Part shown: piece after piece, positions 36,186 to 48,242 of the stretch
How positions within the stretch are numbered: the first letter of the stretch is position 1
How the letters are laid out: every line of letters starts with the position of its first letter
Source of the DNA: Stanieria cyanosphaera PCC 7437
GTDB taxonomy: Bacteria > Cyanobacteriota > Cyanobacteriia > Cyanobacteriales > Xenococcaceae
Reading direction: 5' to 3'
DNA: 64,000 bases
Assembly (NCBI RefSeq): GCF_000317575.1
Contig: NC_019748.1
Span: 4,422,501 to 4,486,500, forward strand
Program-made: the position numbers and the translations under genes
The notes under the pieces: generated by a model
Told to the model about the DNA's origin: nothing
Databases searched by the model: none
What the model saw: the letters and a program-made list of their open reading frames with translations, nothing else

Positions 36186-39098
36186 ATGCTTGATTTTGAT
36201 ATTAACTACCATCAAACAACTATTAATAATTCGACTGATAATTTAACACAAGCAAAATTAAAGCTCACTGATAATTTTATTGCTAGACACATCGGTCCTA
36301 ATTCTACAGAAATCGCGCAGATGCTCGCGGTATTAGGATACAAAAATTTAGATGAACTAATTGATCGCACTGTCCCAAGCGCTATTCGTCTGCAAGAATC
36401 ATTGAATTTACCTGAAGCGAAAAGTGAAACTCAAGCTTTAGCTTGCTTGGGTGCGATCGCGTCTCAGAATAAAATTTATCGTTCGTTTATGGGGATGGGA
36501 TATTACAACTGTATCACCCCACCAGTGATTCAACGCAACATTTTAGAAAATCCTGGTTGGTACACAGCTTATACTCCCTATCAAGCAGAAATTGCCCAAG
36601 GCAGACTTGAAGCGTTACTCAATTTCCAAACCATGATTATTGAGTTGACTGGGTTAGAAATTGCGAATGCCTCTTTATTAGATGAAGGTACGGCAGCAGC
36701 CGAAGCGATGAGTATGAGTTATGGTTTGTGTAAAACTAAAGCTAATGCTTTTTTCGTATCTGATGCTTGTCATCCCCAAACTATTGAAGTTGTTAAAACG
36801 AGAGCTTTACCTTTAGGAATAGAAATAATTGTCGGCGATCATCGTACCTTTGATTTCGCCACGCCTATTTTTGGCGCATTAGTTCAGTATCCTGCCACAG
36901 ACGGTACTATTTACGATTATCGTGAGTTTATTAAACAAGCACACACAGCCAAAGCTTTAGTCACTGTGGCAGCAGACTTACTCAGTCTTGCTCTATTAAC
37001 TCCCCCTGGAGAATTTGGAGCAGATATTGCGGTAGGAAATAGTCAACGATTTGGTGTACCATTAGGTTATGGTGGTCCTCATGCAGCTTATTTTGCTACC
37101 AAAGAAGAATATAAACGGCAAATTCCTGGAAGAATTGTTGGAGTATCTAAAGACGTTCATGGCAAACCAGCTTTAAGGTTAGCCTTACAAACCAGAGAAC
37201 AACATATTCGTAGAGATAAAGCAACCAGTAATATTTGTACTGCTCAAGTTTTACTTGCCGTAATCGCTTCGATGTACGCGGTTTATCATGGGGCAGAAGG
37301 AATTAAAAAGATTGCTACCAGAGTCCATCAATTGACTGTGATTTTGGCAGCAGGAATCAAACAACTGGGATATTCAATTGCTTCCGAATCTTTCTTCGAT
37401 ACTTTAAAAATAGAAGCAAGTAATGCCGAAGCGATCGCCATTGTAGCAGAAACAGAAGGAATTAATTTAAGATTATTAAGCGGTCGCGCTTTAGGAATTT
37501 CTCTTGATGAGACTACTACTTTAGATGATTTAATTGCCCTCTGGCATATTTTTGCAGGAAAAAACAAATTACCTTTTACCGTTGAAGAATTAACGAGCGA
37601 TTCTTCTTTACCAGAATCATTATTACGTACTAGCGACTATCTGAGCGATCCAGTCTTTAACCGTTATCATTCGGAAACAGAATTACTGCGTTATCTTCAT
37701 CAATTAGAAACCAAGGATTTATCCCTAACTACTTCCATGATTCCCTTGGGTTCTTGTACGATGAAACTTAATGCTACAGCAGAAATGCTCCCCGTCACTT
37801 GGCAAGAATTTGGAAATATTCATCCGTTTGCGCCCCTTTCCCAAACTCAAGGTTATCAAAAGCTTTTTGCTGATTTAGAAGCATGGCTGGCAGAAATTAC
37901 AGGTTTTGCAGGAGTTTCCTTACAACCAAACGCTGGTTCTCAAGGAGAATACGCTGGACTACAAGTAATTCGTCAATATCATCAAGACAGAGGGGACGAA
38001 CATCGTAATATTTGTTTAATTCCCGAATCTGCTCATGGTACAAATCCGGCCAGTGCGGTAATGTGTGGCATGAAAGTAGTTGCGGTAAAATGCGATCGCG
38101 AAGGTAATATCGATCTTGAAGATTTACAAATTAAAGCAGCCAAACACAGCGACAACCTAGCTGCAATTATGGTAACTTATCCATCTACTCATGGGGTATT
38201 TGAACAAGAAATTACCGAAATTTGCGCAATTATCCATCAATATGGTGGACAAGTTTATATGGACGGGGCAAATATGAATGCCCAAGTTGGTTTGTGTCGT
38301 CCAGGGGATTTTGGCGCAGATGTTTGTCACCTCAATTTACACAAAACTTTCTGTATTCCTCATGGTGGAGGAGGTCCAGGCATGGGACCAATCGGGGTAG
38401 CTGCTCATTTAATTCCCTATCTTCCCGCTACTTCTCTCTCTTTTGAAGATTCTAAATCAATTGGTTTAATTTCTGCTGCGCCTTGGGGTAGTGCTAGCAT
38501 CTTGACTATTTCTTGGATGTATATTGCCATGATGGGGGCAAAAGGATTAACCGAAGCTACCAAAGTAGCCATTCTTAACGCCAATTACATCGCTAAACGT
38601 CTCGAAGCTTACTATCCAGTTTTATTTACAGGGAAATTCGGTTTAGTCGCCCATGAATGTATTATTGATTTGCGTCCTCTCAAAAAGCAAGCTGGTATAG
38701 AAGTTGAAGATGTTGCTAAACGGTTAATGGACTATGGTTTCCATGCACCCACTGTATCATGGCCAGTAATCGGGACAGTAATGATCGAACCAACTGAAAG
38801 CGAATCAAAAGAAGAATTAGATCGTTTTTGTGATGCCATGATTGCTATATATCACGAAGCAGACGCGATCGCAAATGGTCAGATCGATTCTGTGGATAAT
38901 CCTCTCAAAAATGCCCCCCATACGGCTGAATCATTAATTTGTGGTGAATGGAAACATCCCTATTCTCGCGAACAAGCAGCTTATCCAGCACCTTGGACAA
39001 AAGAACACAAATTTTGGCCTGTGGTAGGCAGAATTGACAATGCCTACGGCGATCGCAATTTAGTTTGTTCTTGTGAAGGTATGGACGCTTATCAATAG
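36186..39098 (+). CDS. gcvP: glycine dehydrogenase (decarboxylating), P protein
   Basis: A 970-residue pyridoxal-phosphate enzyme that decarboxylates glycine and passes the aminomethyl group to GcvH. The PLP lysine is K720 in [25 protein letters not shown] at the start and [14 protein letters not shown] near 100 are typical. Length fits the homodimeric (alpha2) type with both halves fused. With gcvH it serves photorespiration and one-carbon metabolism. Confidence 0.98.
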   Translation: MLDFDINYHQTTINNSTDNLTQAKLKLTDNFIARHIGPNSTEIAQMLAVLGYKNLDELIDRTVPSAIRLQESLNLPEAKSETQALACLGAIASQNKIYRSFMGMGYYNCITPPVIQRNILENPGWYTAYTPYQAEIAQGRLEALLNFQTMIIELTGLEIANASLLDEGTAAAEAMSMSYGLCKTKANAFFVSDACHPQTIEVVKTRALPLGIEIIVGDHRTFDFATPIFGALVQYPATDGTIYDYREFIKQAHTAKALVTVAADLLSLALLTPPGEFGADIAVGNSQRFGVPLGYGGPHAAYFATKEEYKRQIPGRIVGVSKDVHGKPALRLALQTREQHIRRDKATSNICTAQVLLAVIASMYAVYHGAEGIKKIATRVHQLTVILAAGIKQLGYSIASESFFDTLKIEASNAEAIAIVAETEGINLRLLSGRALGISLDETTTLDDLIALWHIFAGKNKLPFTVEELTSDSSLPESLLRTSDYLSDPVFNRYHSETELLRYLHQLETKDLSLTTSMIPLGSCTMKLNATAEMLPVTWQEFGNIHPFAPLSQTQGYQKLFADLEAWLAEITGFAGVSLQPNAGSQGEYAGLQVIRQYHQDRGDEHRNICLIPESAHGTNPASAVMCGMKVVAVKCDREGNIDLEDLQIKAAKHSDNLAAIMVTYPSTHGVFEQEITEICAIIHQYGGQVYMDGANMNAQVGLCRPGDFGADVCHLNLHKTFCIPHGGGGPGMGPIGVAAHLIPYLPATSLSFEDSKSIGLISAAPWGSASILTISWMYIAMMGAKGLTEATKVAILNANYIAKRLEAYYPVLFTGKFGLVAHECIIDLRPLKKQAGIEVEDVAKRLMDYGFHAPTVSWPVIGTVMIEPTESESKEELDRFCDAMIAIYHEADAIANGQIDSVDNPLKNAPHTAESLICGEWKHPYSREQAAYPAPWTKEHKFWPVVGRIDNAYGDRNLVCSCEGMDAYQ

Positions 39099-39118
39099 TT
39101 ATCAGTTATCAGTTACCA

Positions 39119-39143
39119 GTAGGGGCGCAGGGCAATGCGCCCT
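39119..39143. repeat. palindrome GGGCGCA/TGCGCCC
   Basis: Hairpin gggcgca (39123-39129) / tgcgccc (39136-39142) with a six-base loop, preceded by gttatcagttaccagta. It follows gcvP by about 20 bases and may act as its terminator, although the T-run is missing. It belongs to the GTAGGGGC group. Confidence 0.5.
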
Positions 39144-39188
39144 TAAAAAGTTGAGTGCTATTAAATTAAAATACTGGTTTTTGTTGAT

Positions 39189-40286
39189 ATGAGGAATGAA
39201 CAATTAACAATGAACAATCAACAACAAGAACTATTAGAAATTGCTCAACAATATTTACAGCAAGAAATCGCCCCAAAAGCCAATCAAATCGACCGCCAGT
39301 CAGATAAACTGCGAGTAGCATTACAAGGTTTAGGAAAACGAAATCTTTTGGCTCTCAGAGTACCAGAAAATTTAGGCGGTGCTGGTTTTAGTGAAATTGA
39401 ATATCGACAGTTTCAAATTGCGATCGCATCAACTTCTGGTGCGTTGGCTTTTTTACAAACTCAGCATCAAAGCGCGGGTTCTTTTTTAGTCGCTAGTGAA
39501 AACCAATTTCTTCAGCAACAATATTTACCTCAAATGAGTAAGGGAAAAATCTTAATTGGAGTTGGTTTTTCTCAGTTACGTCGACGTGGTAAACCTATGA
39601 TGCAAGCGAGGGAAGTTGAAGGTGGCTATTTGCTTGATGGTGAAGTTCCTTGGATCACAGGCTTTGATTTTTTTGATCAATTTATCATTGGTGCAGCTTT
39701 ACCCGATGGTAGAGAACTTTATGGACTACTTCCGCTACAAACTCAAACACAGGATACTTCAGGAACAATTCTTCTAAGTCAACCAATGGAATTAATTGCC
39801 ACAACTGCTACTAATACAGTTAGTGGAAAGATCAAGCAATGGTTTTTACCTGATCAACAAGTAGTTTCAATTAAACCACCAAATTCAATTCATGAAGGTA
39901 GCAAAAAAAATATTTTGCATCACGGCTTTTTTGCCATGGGATGTGCCTATGCAGCCTTAAATCTACTCAAACAAATTTATCAAAAAAAACAACTTGCTTT
40001 TTTAGAACAATCTTGGCAACAGCTTGATCGAGAATTAACTATCTGTAAAAAGAAAACTTTTCAAGTTATTACTCAATCTAATTCTTCAGATCAAGAAAAA
40101 CTGCAACTCCGTGCTTGGGCAATTAATTTAGCCGGGCGTTGTAGTCAAGCAGCCATTATTGCTACTAGTGGTGCAGCTAACTACTTGAACAGTTCGGCGG
40201 GAAGAATTTATCGAGAAGCTCTATTATTTAGTGTTTCTGGACAAACTACTGATGTCATGGCAGAAAGTCTCAAACAATTGCTATAA
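39189..40286 (+). CDS. acyl-CoA dehydrogenase family protein
   Basis: A 365-residue flavoprotein-like sequence: RVPENLGGAGFSEIEYRQFQ (about 58-77), IGVGFSQLRR, GYLLDGEVPWITGFDFFDQF and a helical C-terminal domain ending SGQTTDVMAESLKQLL. It is a little shorter than the usual ACAD (about 380), and the C-terminal catalytic-Glu region is not recognisable, so it may act on something other than acyl-CoA (a DszC/hydroxylase-like role is possible). The first codons (MRNEQLTMNN) fall in a short aacaatgaac-type repeat; the second ATG at 39210 is an equally good start. Confidence 0.75.
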   Translation: MRNEQLTMNNQQQELLEIAQQYLQQEIAPKANQIDRQSDKLRVALQGLGKRNLLALRVPENLGGAGFSEIEYRQFQIAIASTSGALAFLQTQHQSAGSFLVASENQFLQQQYLPQMSKGKILIGVGFSQLRRRGKPMMQAREVEGGYLLDGEVPWITGFDFFDQFIIGAALPDGRELYGLLPLQTQTQDTSGTILLSQPMELIATTATNTVSGKIKQWFLPDQQVVSIKPPNSIHEGSKKNILHHGFFAMGCAYAALNLLKQIYQKKQLAFLEQSWQQLDRELTICKKKTFQVITQSNSSDQEKLQLRAWAINLAGRCSQAAIIATSGAANYLNSSAGRIYREALLFSVSGQTTDVMAESLKQLL

Positions 40287-40375
40287 ATAACTCTAGCAGA
40301 TAAAAACCGTGAAAAGTTTGCCCACCATCTCAACGCTTTCTTAACAGATAGACATTGCGCTTCTCGCTCACAAAG

Positions 40376-41446
40376 CTAAATCTCTTTCGCTTCTTTTAAT
40401 AGTTTTGGTTTAGTGTAAAGATTTTCTAATAATACTGATGCACCAGCTACCCATGGTGGAACAATTAACGCACCCAAGATTCCTAGTACTTGCGCTCCAC
40501 CTAAAACAGCAAGCAATTGATAAAGAGGATGCACTCTTACTGAAGAACCTACTAACAGAGGATCGAGAACATAGGTTTCTACATTTTGAATTACTACAAA
40601 CAGTAAGAAAACCCAAAGAAACGTCCAACCTCCTTGAGCGATCGCAGCAATTAAAGCAGGAACTGCACCCAAAATTGGACCAAAAAAAGGAATTAGGTTG
40701 GTAAAACCAGCAATTACGCCTAAACCGAGAGCAAATTCTGATAAGCCTAAAATTCCCAAACCTAAACTAATCGCTACACCCAAAATAGCCGAAACTAAGA
40801 TTCTACCCTGAAGATAGCCTCCCATTCGTCTGGCAACTGGTTCAATTTGGGCAGATAAACGTACATCCCAAGGATAAGGAAACAAATTAACTATTCCTTG
40901 TAATAAAGTATTTGAGCCAGATAACATATAACCAGAAAATAGTAATGCCAACAAAAAACCCAAGACACTGCCAATAATTCCTCTAGTAACACCATAAGAA
41001 CTAATCAGCAATTGTTGACTAGAACTAATTACCCACGCAGTTAATGCCTGGGGATCGAATAATTGATTGATAATAGTAGGAGTATCCGCTTCACTCACAC
41101 CAAAACGCAATGCTAATCTTTCTAATAGCGATCGCACAACTTCTAAATAAGATGGTAATCTGTTAATAAAATTTTCAATTTGTTGGGCGACTGTGGGACC
41201 AATGATTAAGCCAATTCCTGTTAAAGTGGCGATTAAACCAAGATAAACCAGAATTACGGCTAACCAACGAGGAATACTGAGTTTTTCGGCTGTTTTAATG
41301 ATCGGTGCTAAAGTAGCAGCAATGACGATTGCAATCATCAACACGACAATGAGATTTTTTAATTGCCACAACAGTACTAATAGCGAACCGACAGCAGCTA
41401 GTAAAAGTACATTGGACAAAGAAAGAGTTAGACGTTGATTGGACAT
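40376..41446 (-). CDS. AI-2E family transporter (YdiK/PerM-like permease)
   Basis: A 356-residue protein with about eight membrane segments. The early pair at 14-50, the central GYLQGRILVSAILGVAISLG segment, and the late FTNLIPFFGPILGAVPA signature identify the AI-2E exporter / PerM family. Members export varied small molecules or ions (some act as Na+/H+ antiporters), so the annotation does not imply autoinducer-2. Monocistronic in appearance, between gcv genes and pyrG. Confidence 0.88.
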   Translation of the reverse strand: MSNQRLTLSLSNVLLLAAVGSLLVLLWQLKNLIVVLMIAIVIAATLAPIIKTAEKLSIPRWLAVILVYLGLIATLTGIGLIIGPTVAQQIENFINRLPSYLEVVRSLLERLALRFGVSEADTPTIINQLFDPQALTAWVISSSQQLLISSYGVTRGIIGSVLGFLLALLFSGYMLSGSNTLLQGIVNLFPYPWDVRLSAQIEPVARRMGGYLQGRILVSAILGVAISLGLGILGLSEFALGLGVIAGFTNLIPFFGPILGAVPALIAAIAQGGWTFLWVFLLFVVIQNVETYVLDPLLVGSSVRVHPLYQLLAVLGGAQVLGILGALIVPPWVAGASVLLENLYTKPKLLKEAKEI

Positions 41447-41467
41447 GAATTCAGTTATCAGTTATCA

Positions 41468-41496
41468 ATAGAGACGTGTCGGCGACACGTCTGTAC
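41468..41496. repeat. dispersed palindrome, GAGACG/CGTCTGTAC family
   Basis: Inverted repeat atagagacgtgtcg / cgacacgtctgtac around one base, almost the same inner sequence as 28443-28471. Surrounded by cagttatcagttatc and aattaacaattaacaatt simple repeats. Confidence 0.7.
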
Positions 41497-41570
41497 AGCA
41501 GTTATGAATTATGAGGGATGAATAATTAACAATTAACAATTAACCATCAACATTCATCTATTAATAACTG

Positions 41571-43262
<1,692 letters not shown>

Positions 43263-43456
43263 TCATATCATATCGATTCTTTAAACTTAATATTGATTTT
43301 CTGATGCTGTTGTTTTAAATCAACTGATATTAACATCAAAGCTCAATGCGCGATCGCGCTAGGAAAATTTTTAATATCCTTGTCGACGTAATAGCTAGAT
43401 ACAAAAGCTTTAACTTATATTCTGCAATTTATTATGCGCTGGTATTTTTGAATTGA

Positions 43457-44077
43457 TCACTGATAACTGTAATTGCGAGCAGCTAAAATATAACGAAAAA
43501 TATATTCAACTATTTCTAGATAATTTTGAGTTTCTTCTGGCGATCGCCCCCAGACGGTTACCCCATGATTGCGAATGAGTAAGGCAGGAATCTCAGGAAG
43601 AGCGATTGTAAAGCGATCGTATATTGCTTGGGCGATCCGAGGTACTTCTAAATAATTTTCAAACAAAGACATTTTCACTTGGGGATCTTCTTGCCAAACT
43701 CCTAATCCTTTAATCATCTCTAAAGGAGGTAAGGAAATTGCCTCGTGATTACTTAAGTTGGAAACGAGGTTAGCTTCTACCGAATGAACATGATAACAAG
43801 CTTGTGCTTCAGGAAAAAGAGTATAAATAACTTGATGAATACTAGTTTCTGCTGAAGGGCGATTATCAGGATGAGACAATTCCATCACTTCCCCTGCTAG
43901 GTTAACTCGGACAAAATCTTGTTGAGTTAATTTACCTTTAGATTTTCCACTAGCAGTAATCCAAAAACTTTTATCGTCATGACGAATCGACAAATTACCT
44001 GCCGTACCAACCATCCAACCCTGCTGATAAAATTGACGGGCAGCAGTAATCAAAGTTAAAAGGCGATCGCTCTTCAT
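43457..44077 (-). CDS. mtnB: methylthioribulose-1-phosphate dehydratase
   Basis: A 206-residue class II aldolase-fold enzyme. GWMVGTAGNLSIRHDDKSFWIT, GKLTQQDFVRVN and CYHVHSVEANLVS (metal ligands) are characteristic of MtnB, which dehydrates methylthioribulose-1-P in the methionine salvage pathway. Other salvage genes (mtnC/mtnD type) are not adjacent. A fuculose-type aldolase is the main alternative, but the AGNLS and HVHSVEA patterns favour MtnB. Confidence 0.88.
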   Translation of the reverse strand: MKSDRLLTLITAARQFYQQGWMVGTAGNLSIRHDDKSFWITASGKSKGKLTQQDFVRVNLAGEVMELSHPDNRPSAETSIHQVIYTLFPEAQACYHVHSVEANLVSNLSNHEAISLPPLEMIKGLGVWQEDPQVKMSLFENYLEVPRIAQAIYDRFTIALPEIPALLIRNHGVTVWGRSPEETQNYLEIVEYIFRYILAARNYSYQ

Positions 44078-44186
44078 TAAATTAATTTTGCTTCTATGAT
44101 TAATCTAGAGATTGCTTTGCTTTGCATGGTAAAAAGAAAAATTATGATCCCACTCTCCTAGTCAATTGATATTCGAGATCAATACC

Positions 44187-44657
44187 TTAATTTAATCGGC
44201 ATCGTCCTGCTGAATCTTTCACTTGTTCGCGCTGGGCTACAATGGTAGCTAAATCTGGTCTACCTGTAAGTTTTAATCTCCAGTTTGCCCAAATTCCATA
44301 AAGCCAATCCGCTACAGCACCAATAATAGGTAATTTAGTAATAGCATAAAGCCAACCCATGCCTAATTCTTCATAAACCCGTCGAAAAACTTCCACATTT
44401 TTAATTACTGTACCATCGGGTAAGACTGCATGAATTCTTCCCATTGCAGTTTCATAATCAATTCCGCCGTTTGCTTCTGGAGTATAATCACGATCGGCAA
44501 TATCTACAAAAGCAACTATTCCTCTACCTGCATCGCGTTGCTGCAAAAAATTAACTTCCCGCAAACACAAAGGACACTCACCATCATACAAAAGTTTAAT
44601 TTTCCAAGTAGTGTTAGATTCTGGTTGTGCCTCAAACTGGTTTGAAGATAAAGTCAT
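44187..44657 (-). CDS. DCC family thiol-disulfide oxidoreductase-like protein (DUF393)
   Basis: A 156-residue protein with the DxxCxxC signature (LLYDGECPLCLREVNFLQQRD, about residues 22-42). DCC proteins have a thioredoxin-like fold with a CxxC pair and are presumed redox proteins. The IHAVLPDGTVIKNVEVFRRVYE segment is conserved in the family. Function not established; no partner is evident. Confidence 0.88.
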   Translation of the reverse strand: MTLSSNQFEAQPESNTTWKIKLLYDGECPLCLREVNFLQQRDAGRGIVAFVDIADRDYTPEANGGIDYETAMGRIHAVLPDGTVIKNVEVFRRVYEELGMGWLYAITKLPIIGAVADWLYGIWANWRLKLTGRPDLATIVAQREQVKDSAGRCRLN

Positions 44658-44795
44658 GAACTATCTTTACATTTTTTAAAAGTACTCTATTGGTTATTTT
44701 GACACTCCGCGCAATAAATTGACGCGGATTCTTGGTTCATAGATTCAACTTACTTTGACAGGCATTACTGCCAACCAAAATAGAGATCAGTAAGA

Positions 44796-45167
44796 TCATT
44801 CAGTTTTTTTGAAGGTAATAAATTTACCAAATAATCCTGCGGTTTGATATTGTCGATTAGCTATATTTGTTGTGTAGAGACTTAATAAAATTAAATTTTG
44901 TCTTTGAGTATTATTATCAATGATTTGTTTAACACTTTCTTTGCCTAAATTCAATCCTAACCCTAATCCTGATTGACAAAGTTGGCTTAAGTTTTGATTG
45001 GCAAAATCAAACCATTTTTTTAGTTGAGAGTTGTTACAAAAATCTTGAGGAAGTTCTCGAATTATTTGTTCAGAAGCATATTGAACATATTGTTGCTGAT
45101 TCGGATTAGTAAAAGTCATAATTCCTATGCCTAAAACTAAAGCGAGTATCCCAATAGTTTTATTCAT
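44796..45167 (-). CDS. DUF4359 protein
   Basis: A 123-residue protein with an N-terminal hydrophobic segment (TIGILALVLGIGIMTF, 4-19), an anchor or signal. The rest has two cysteines (DFCNNSQLKKW, LCQSG) and the NTQRQNLILLSLYTT motif typical of DUF4359. The family is common in cyanobacteria and has no known role. It starts nine bases after the stop of the 45177 gene, so it forms an operon with it. Confidence 0.8.
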   Translation of the reverse strand: MNKTIGILALVLGIGIMTFTNPNQQQYVQYASEQIIRELPQDFCNNSQLKKWFDFANQNLSQLCQSGLGLGLNLGKESVKQIIDNNTQRQNLILLSLYTTNIANRQYQTAGLFGKFITFKKTE

Positions 45168-45176
45168 TATGAGTAA

Positions 45177-45887
45177 TTAAATACTACAAAGATTAACAAA
45201 TTGCATACAACAATTGAGAAATTCAGGCTCATTGTATTCGGGTAGCTCCTGGAAAATTTCAAGAATTTCTTCGACAAAACTTGTATTGTTAAAGTATTTG
45301 GTAGCTAGAAAAATTAGTGAAGAAAATATTTGTTTAACTTGTTCTTGTTCCCAAGATGGTAATTGATTTTTGTTGAGAGGGTCTACCATCAGTAAAGAGT
45401 TAATTTTTTCTAAAGATTCTGTTTCAGGAAGATTAGATTTTTGAAAAATTTTGATTAGTTCTTGTTTAAAATTTTCTTTGTGTCGATTTCCCATTAAATC
45501 TTCAATATCAGTGAGTAAAATTTGAACTATTAATAGAGTAGCCTGAGTAACATATAAATTTTTAGCAGTAGTAAATGTTAATGTTGAGTTTTCACTCTCG
45601 CTCAAACTTGGCTCTTTTATTTCAGATATTGGTAAAACTTCGCTCCAAACACTAAAAATGTCTTTTTCATCGAGTAATATACATTGTTTTTGATGTTTAT
45701 CAAAATAATTTTTACAAAAATTTAAGGCATTATCTTGCAAAGTTATTTTAAATGAAATATTGAGCTTTTCATAGGTTTTATTGTGATAAGTAAAAGTTAA
45801 GATTTGAGTATTTGATTCAGAGAGTTTTGTTTCAGAAATTTTAACATTCTGTCGTTGAAGAATTACAATTACTTGATTCATAATCAA
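45177..45887 (-). CDS. uncharacterised protein, possibly related to Npun_F0813-type proteins
   Basis: A 236-residue soluble protein. Its first 80 residues (VIVILQRQNVKIS, LTFTYHNKTYEKL, QKQCILLDEKDIFSVWSEV) resemble the start of a cyanobacterial family typified by Npun_F0813, which begins with a ...ILKRQDVEI and ...CVLLEE....W pattern; that likeness is from memory and approximate. The C-terminal part is helical with no motif I can name. It is immediately upstream of the DUF4359 gene. Confidence 0.55.
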   Translation of the reverse strand: MIMNQVIVILQRQNVKISETKLSESNTQILTFTYHNKTYEKLNISFKITLQDNALNFCKNYFDKHQKQCILLDEKDIFSVWSEVLPISEIKEPSLSESENSTLTFTTAKNLYVTQATLLIVQILLTDIEDLMGNRHKENFKQELIKIFQKSNLPETESLEKINSLLMVDPLNKNQLPSWEQEQVKQIFSSLIFLATKYFNNTSFVEEILEIFQELPEYNEPEFLNCCMQFVNLCSI

Positions 45888-46140
45888 TAGTTTTTAAATT
45901 GAAAACAAGTTGTAGCGTTTCTCAGATTAATGAGATACAGTTCATTTTACTGGTTGAGCATTGATAGTTGAGACCTACGGTAGTTCGCTTCGCTTATGTT
46001 AACGGTTGATTATTCATCCCTCATAATTAGTAATTAGTAACTGGTAATGGTGTACCTCACCAAGAGCGAAAAAGACTACATCTAAAACATTGAGCGGTTA
46101 TTTTTGTCTTCTGACTTTTACTTAAATTGTAGAAATAAAA

Positions 46141-47013
46141 TTAGCGTAAACGCTTACGAGAACGATTAGATAAGTTATATTCTAAAGCAGCACCGATCGC
46201 AAAAAGAACACCGCTAACTGTCCAAAAACATTCAATTATTCCACCAGTTGTATAACTATCATGAGTAACAATATAGGCATATCTAAGATCTGCTAAATAA
46301 TGAACAAAAATAGCACAACCAATTGCCATCCAAGTCTGAGAAAATTTGCCTCCCCAAAAAGTTATTACTATCGTTGCTGCTAAAACTAAAATAAATATAT
46401 CTCCAGCAACGTAAAATAGATTGAGTGGGCTAACAATTGGTTCTAAAAGTTGTTCTGTTGCAATTACCCATCCAGGTGCTTTTTCTACAACTTGTTCAGT
46501 AATAGCGGTCGAAATTTCTACCTCAACAGTGTCTGAAGGAGAAGAAGTCCACCAACCTAAACCTATCGCGATCGCAGCAACTAAAATAATTGTTCCCCAT
46601 TGCCAAGGCATTAATCTAACTTTCCGAAACATTACAGCTAGAATCATGCCTCCAATTAAAAACACATAAAAATTCACAAAAAACAAATCTGCTAAGGTAA
46701 TGTTAGGAGAACGTTCTAAAATTACTTCCCAGTAGAGAAAAATTAAATCCCCTATAAAAAAAGATAAAGTTCCGATTGCTAAACAAAGCCAAATCATTCT
46801 ATCACTGATAATTTTAGGATGAAAATAGTTACGTAAACACAAACAACCTGCACCTAAAAAGGCTAAAAGTTCACAAATATAAGAAGTAATTACATACCAA
46901 GTTGGTGCGCTTTGACCAAAGAAAAAAGCCAAAAAAAATCTTAATCCAGCTATAGCAATTCCTGAAGAAATAACTAATTTTAAGCTGAAATCAGATAAAA
47001 TACTTTTAGTCAT
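46141..47013 (-). CDS. uncharacterised polytopic membrane protein
   Basis: A 290-residue protein with about eight hydrophobic segments (around 12-30, 38-58, 72-95, 107-128, 136-155, 197-220, 226-246 and 258-278) and one polar loop at about 155-197. The ITLADLFFVNFYVFLIGG segment and the GDLIFLYW motif resemble the membrane sensor modules seen in some signalling proteins, but there is no output domain. Standalone gene. No function can be assigned. Confidence 0.7.
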   Translation of the reverse strand: MTKSILSDFSLKLVISSGIAIAGLRFFLAFFFGQSAPTWYVITSYICELLAFLGAGCLCLRNYFHPKIISDRMIWLCLAIGTLSFFIGDLIFLYWEVILERSPNITLADLFFVNFYVFLIGGMILAVMFRKVRLMPWQWGTIILVAAIAIGLGWWTSSPSDTVEVEISTAITEQVVEKAPGWVIATEQLLEPIVSPLNLFYVAGDIFILVLAATIVITFWGGKFSQTWMAIGCAIFVHYLADLRYAYIVTHDSYTTGGIIECFWTVSGVLFAIGAALEYNLSNRSRKRLR

Positions 47014-47201
47014 AAAATTTGATTTCTTAATTAAGACTACTCTGTTTTACTCTGAATTAAAAACTACAACAAGAGAGAATTAATTATAGATTTGTTTAAT
47101 CTTATTAAATAAAATAACAACTATAAAATTGTTCTTAAAAAATCAATCAACTATCAACAATTAACCATAAGCTTGACTGTATTTCATTGATATGAAGAAC
47201 G

Positions 47202-47678
47202 TCAATTAACTAAGACACCCCACAACCAATGAATTACAAATACCGTCAAAGCAGCAAATCCAATTACAATAATTGCCAACACCAAAATTAATCCTACCAA
47301 AAAAATGCGATCGCTTTTTTGATTTAAACTAGTTAGATGTAAATGACTTTCTAATAAAGCGATATTTTTAACATTCGCTTTCCAACCAATATCAAACAAA
47401 TCACCTACAACTGGAACAGAACCAGCTACAGAATCGAGTAAAATATTTCCTACCATTTGCCATAAAACTGCTTTGGGTAATCCCATCCGTGCTGCCTCAA
47501 CAACAATATAAGCTCCTAAAGCACCCGTTACAGTATCGCCACCACCAGGCAATAGTCCCAAAATCGGATCGAGTCCAATTCTATATTTAGTTCCTGGAAT
47601 ACCGATAGCGTTATCAAGCAATTGACTAAGACGACGAAGACGATCAAGTTTAGTCACAGAAGGTATAGTTTGTGGCAT
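47202..47678 (-). CDS. DUF4112 protein
   Basis: A 158-residue protein with the DUF4112 pattern: LDNAIGIPGTKYRIGLDPIL, GLLPGGGDTVTGALGAYIV and SVAGSVPVVGDLFDIGWKAN. A hydrophobic segment near the C-terminus (about 126-150) anchors it to the membrane. The family is widespread and uncharacterised. Confidence 0.88.
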   Translation of the reverse strand: MPQTIPSVTKLDRLRRLSQLLDNAIGIPGTKYRIGLDPILGLLPGGGDTVTGALGAYIVVEAARMGLPKAVLWQMVGNILLDSVAGSVPVVGDLFDIGWKANVKNIALLESHLHLTSLNQKSDRIFLVGLILVLAIIVIGFAALTVFVIHWLWGVLVN

Positions 47679-47995
47679 AAATGCAAATAATATCGAGCAT
47701 AGTTTGATTCAATTATTTTTTCACCACTAAAATTCAAAATTCAACTATCTTTTGATAGCTTTGCTTGTTCTACCAATCAATCTAGATCACTGTTTCTGGT
47801 AAGCAACTAAAACAAGTATATGAAAGATTATGAAGATCTTTGAGAATATTTGCTTAAATATGGGAACTTTTGTCTTCACTTGAGCTTCAATAAAGGAAAG
47901 AATTAGTTTTGAAACAATTGCATAGAGCCGAATTCTGAACCCTATTATTAGGACAGTGAGGGCAAGTTTTAAGTGTGAGGTGTGAGGTAGGTAAG
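47679..47995. other. intergenic spacer
   Basis: About 315 bases upstream of both the DUF4112 gene and the small ORF at 47996. A gtgagggcaag / gtgtgaggtgtgaggta stretch near 47955-47990 provides the ribosome-binding region of the small ORF. Nothing else stands out. Confidence 0.45.
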
Positions 47996-48163
47996 ATGTT
48001 ATGGTATGAAGGCAAAAAAGTAACTCTCGATCTTGTTGTTGGATTGACGATTAGTGTTATCGCTTTGGGTACAGTAGATAATGCTCGAACTCAAAACTTA
48101 GCTAATGATAATCATTCGTTAAAAACTGTTAGTGAACAGCTTGTTTCACTCCGCAACAAATAA
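47996..48163 (+). CDS. small hypothetical protein
   Basis: A 55-residue ORF beginning MLWYEGKKVTLDLVVGLTIS; the hydrophobic stretch at about 9-28 may be a signal or membrane segment. The ATG lies just after gaggtaggtaag, a good ribosome-binding site. An in-frame ATG at 47975 is possible. Not recognised; kept because of the start context and its own hairpin downstream. Confidence 0.4.
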   Translation: MLWYEGKKVTLDLVVGLTISVIALGTVDNARTQNLANDNHSLKTVSEQLVSLRNK

Positions 48164-48194
48164 TCTTAAGTGCAATCATTATATTTTTGCTCAA

Positions 48195-48232
48195 AACTGA
48201 GCGGGAAAGTGTTAGTTTACTCCCGCTTAGTT
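48195..48232. terminator. bidirectional hairpin between convergent genes
   Basis: Stem aactgagcggga / tcccgcttagtt with one internal mismatch and a 14-base loop. On the minus strand it is followed by ttttgagcaaaaatat. It separates the small plus-strand ORF from the minus-strand SDR gene. Confidence 0.6.
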
Positions 48233-48242
48233 GAAATTTGAT

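Noticed and set aside
40376-41446. Quorum-sensing export of autoinducer-2
   Set aside because: The family name is historical; there is no luxS in the window and the family transports diverse substrates.
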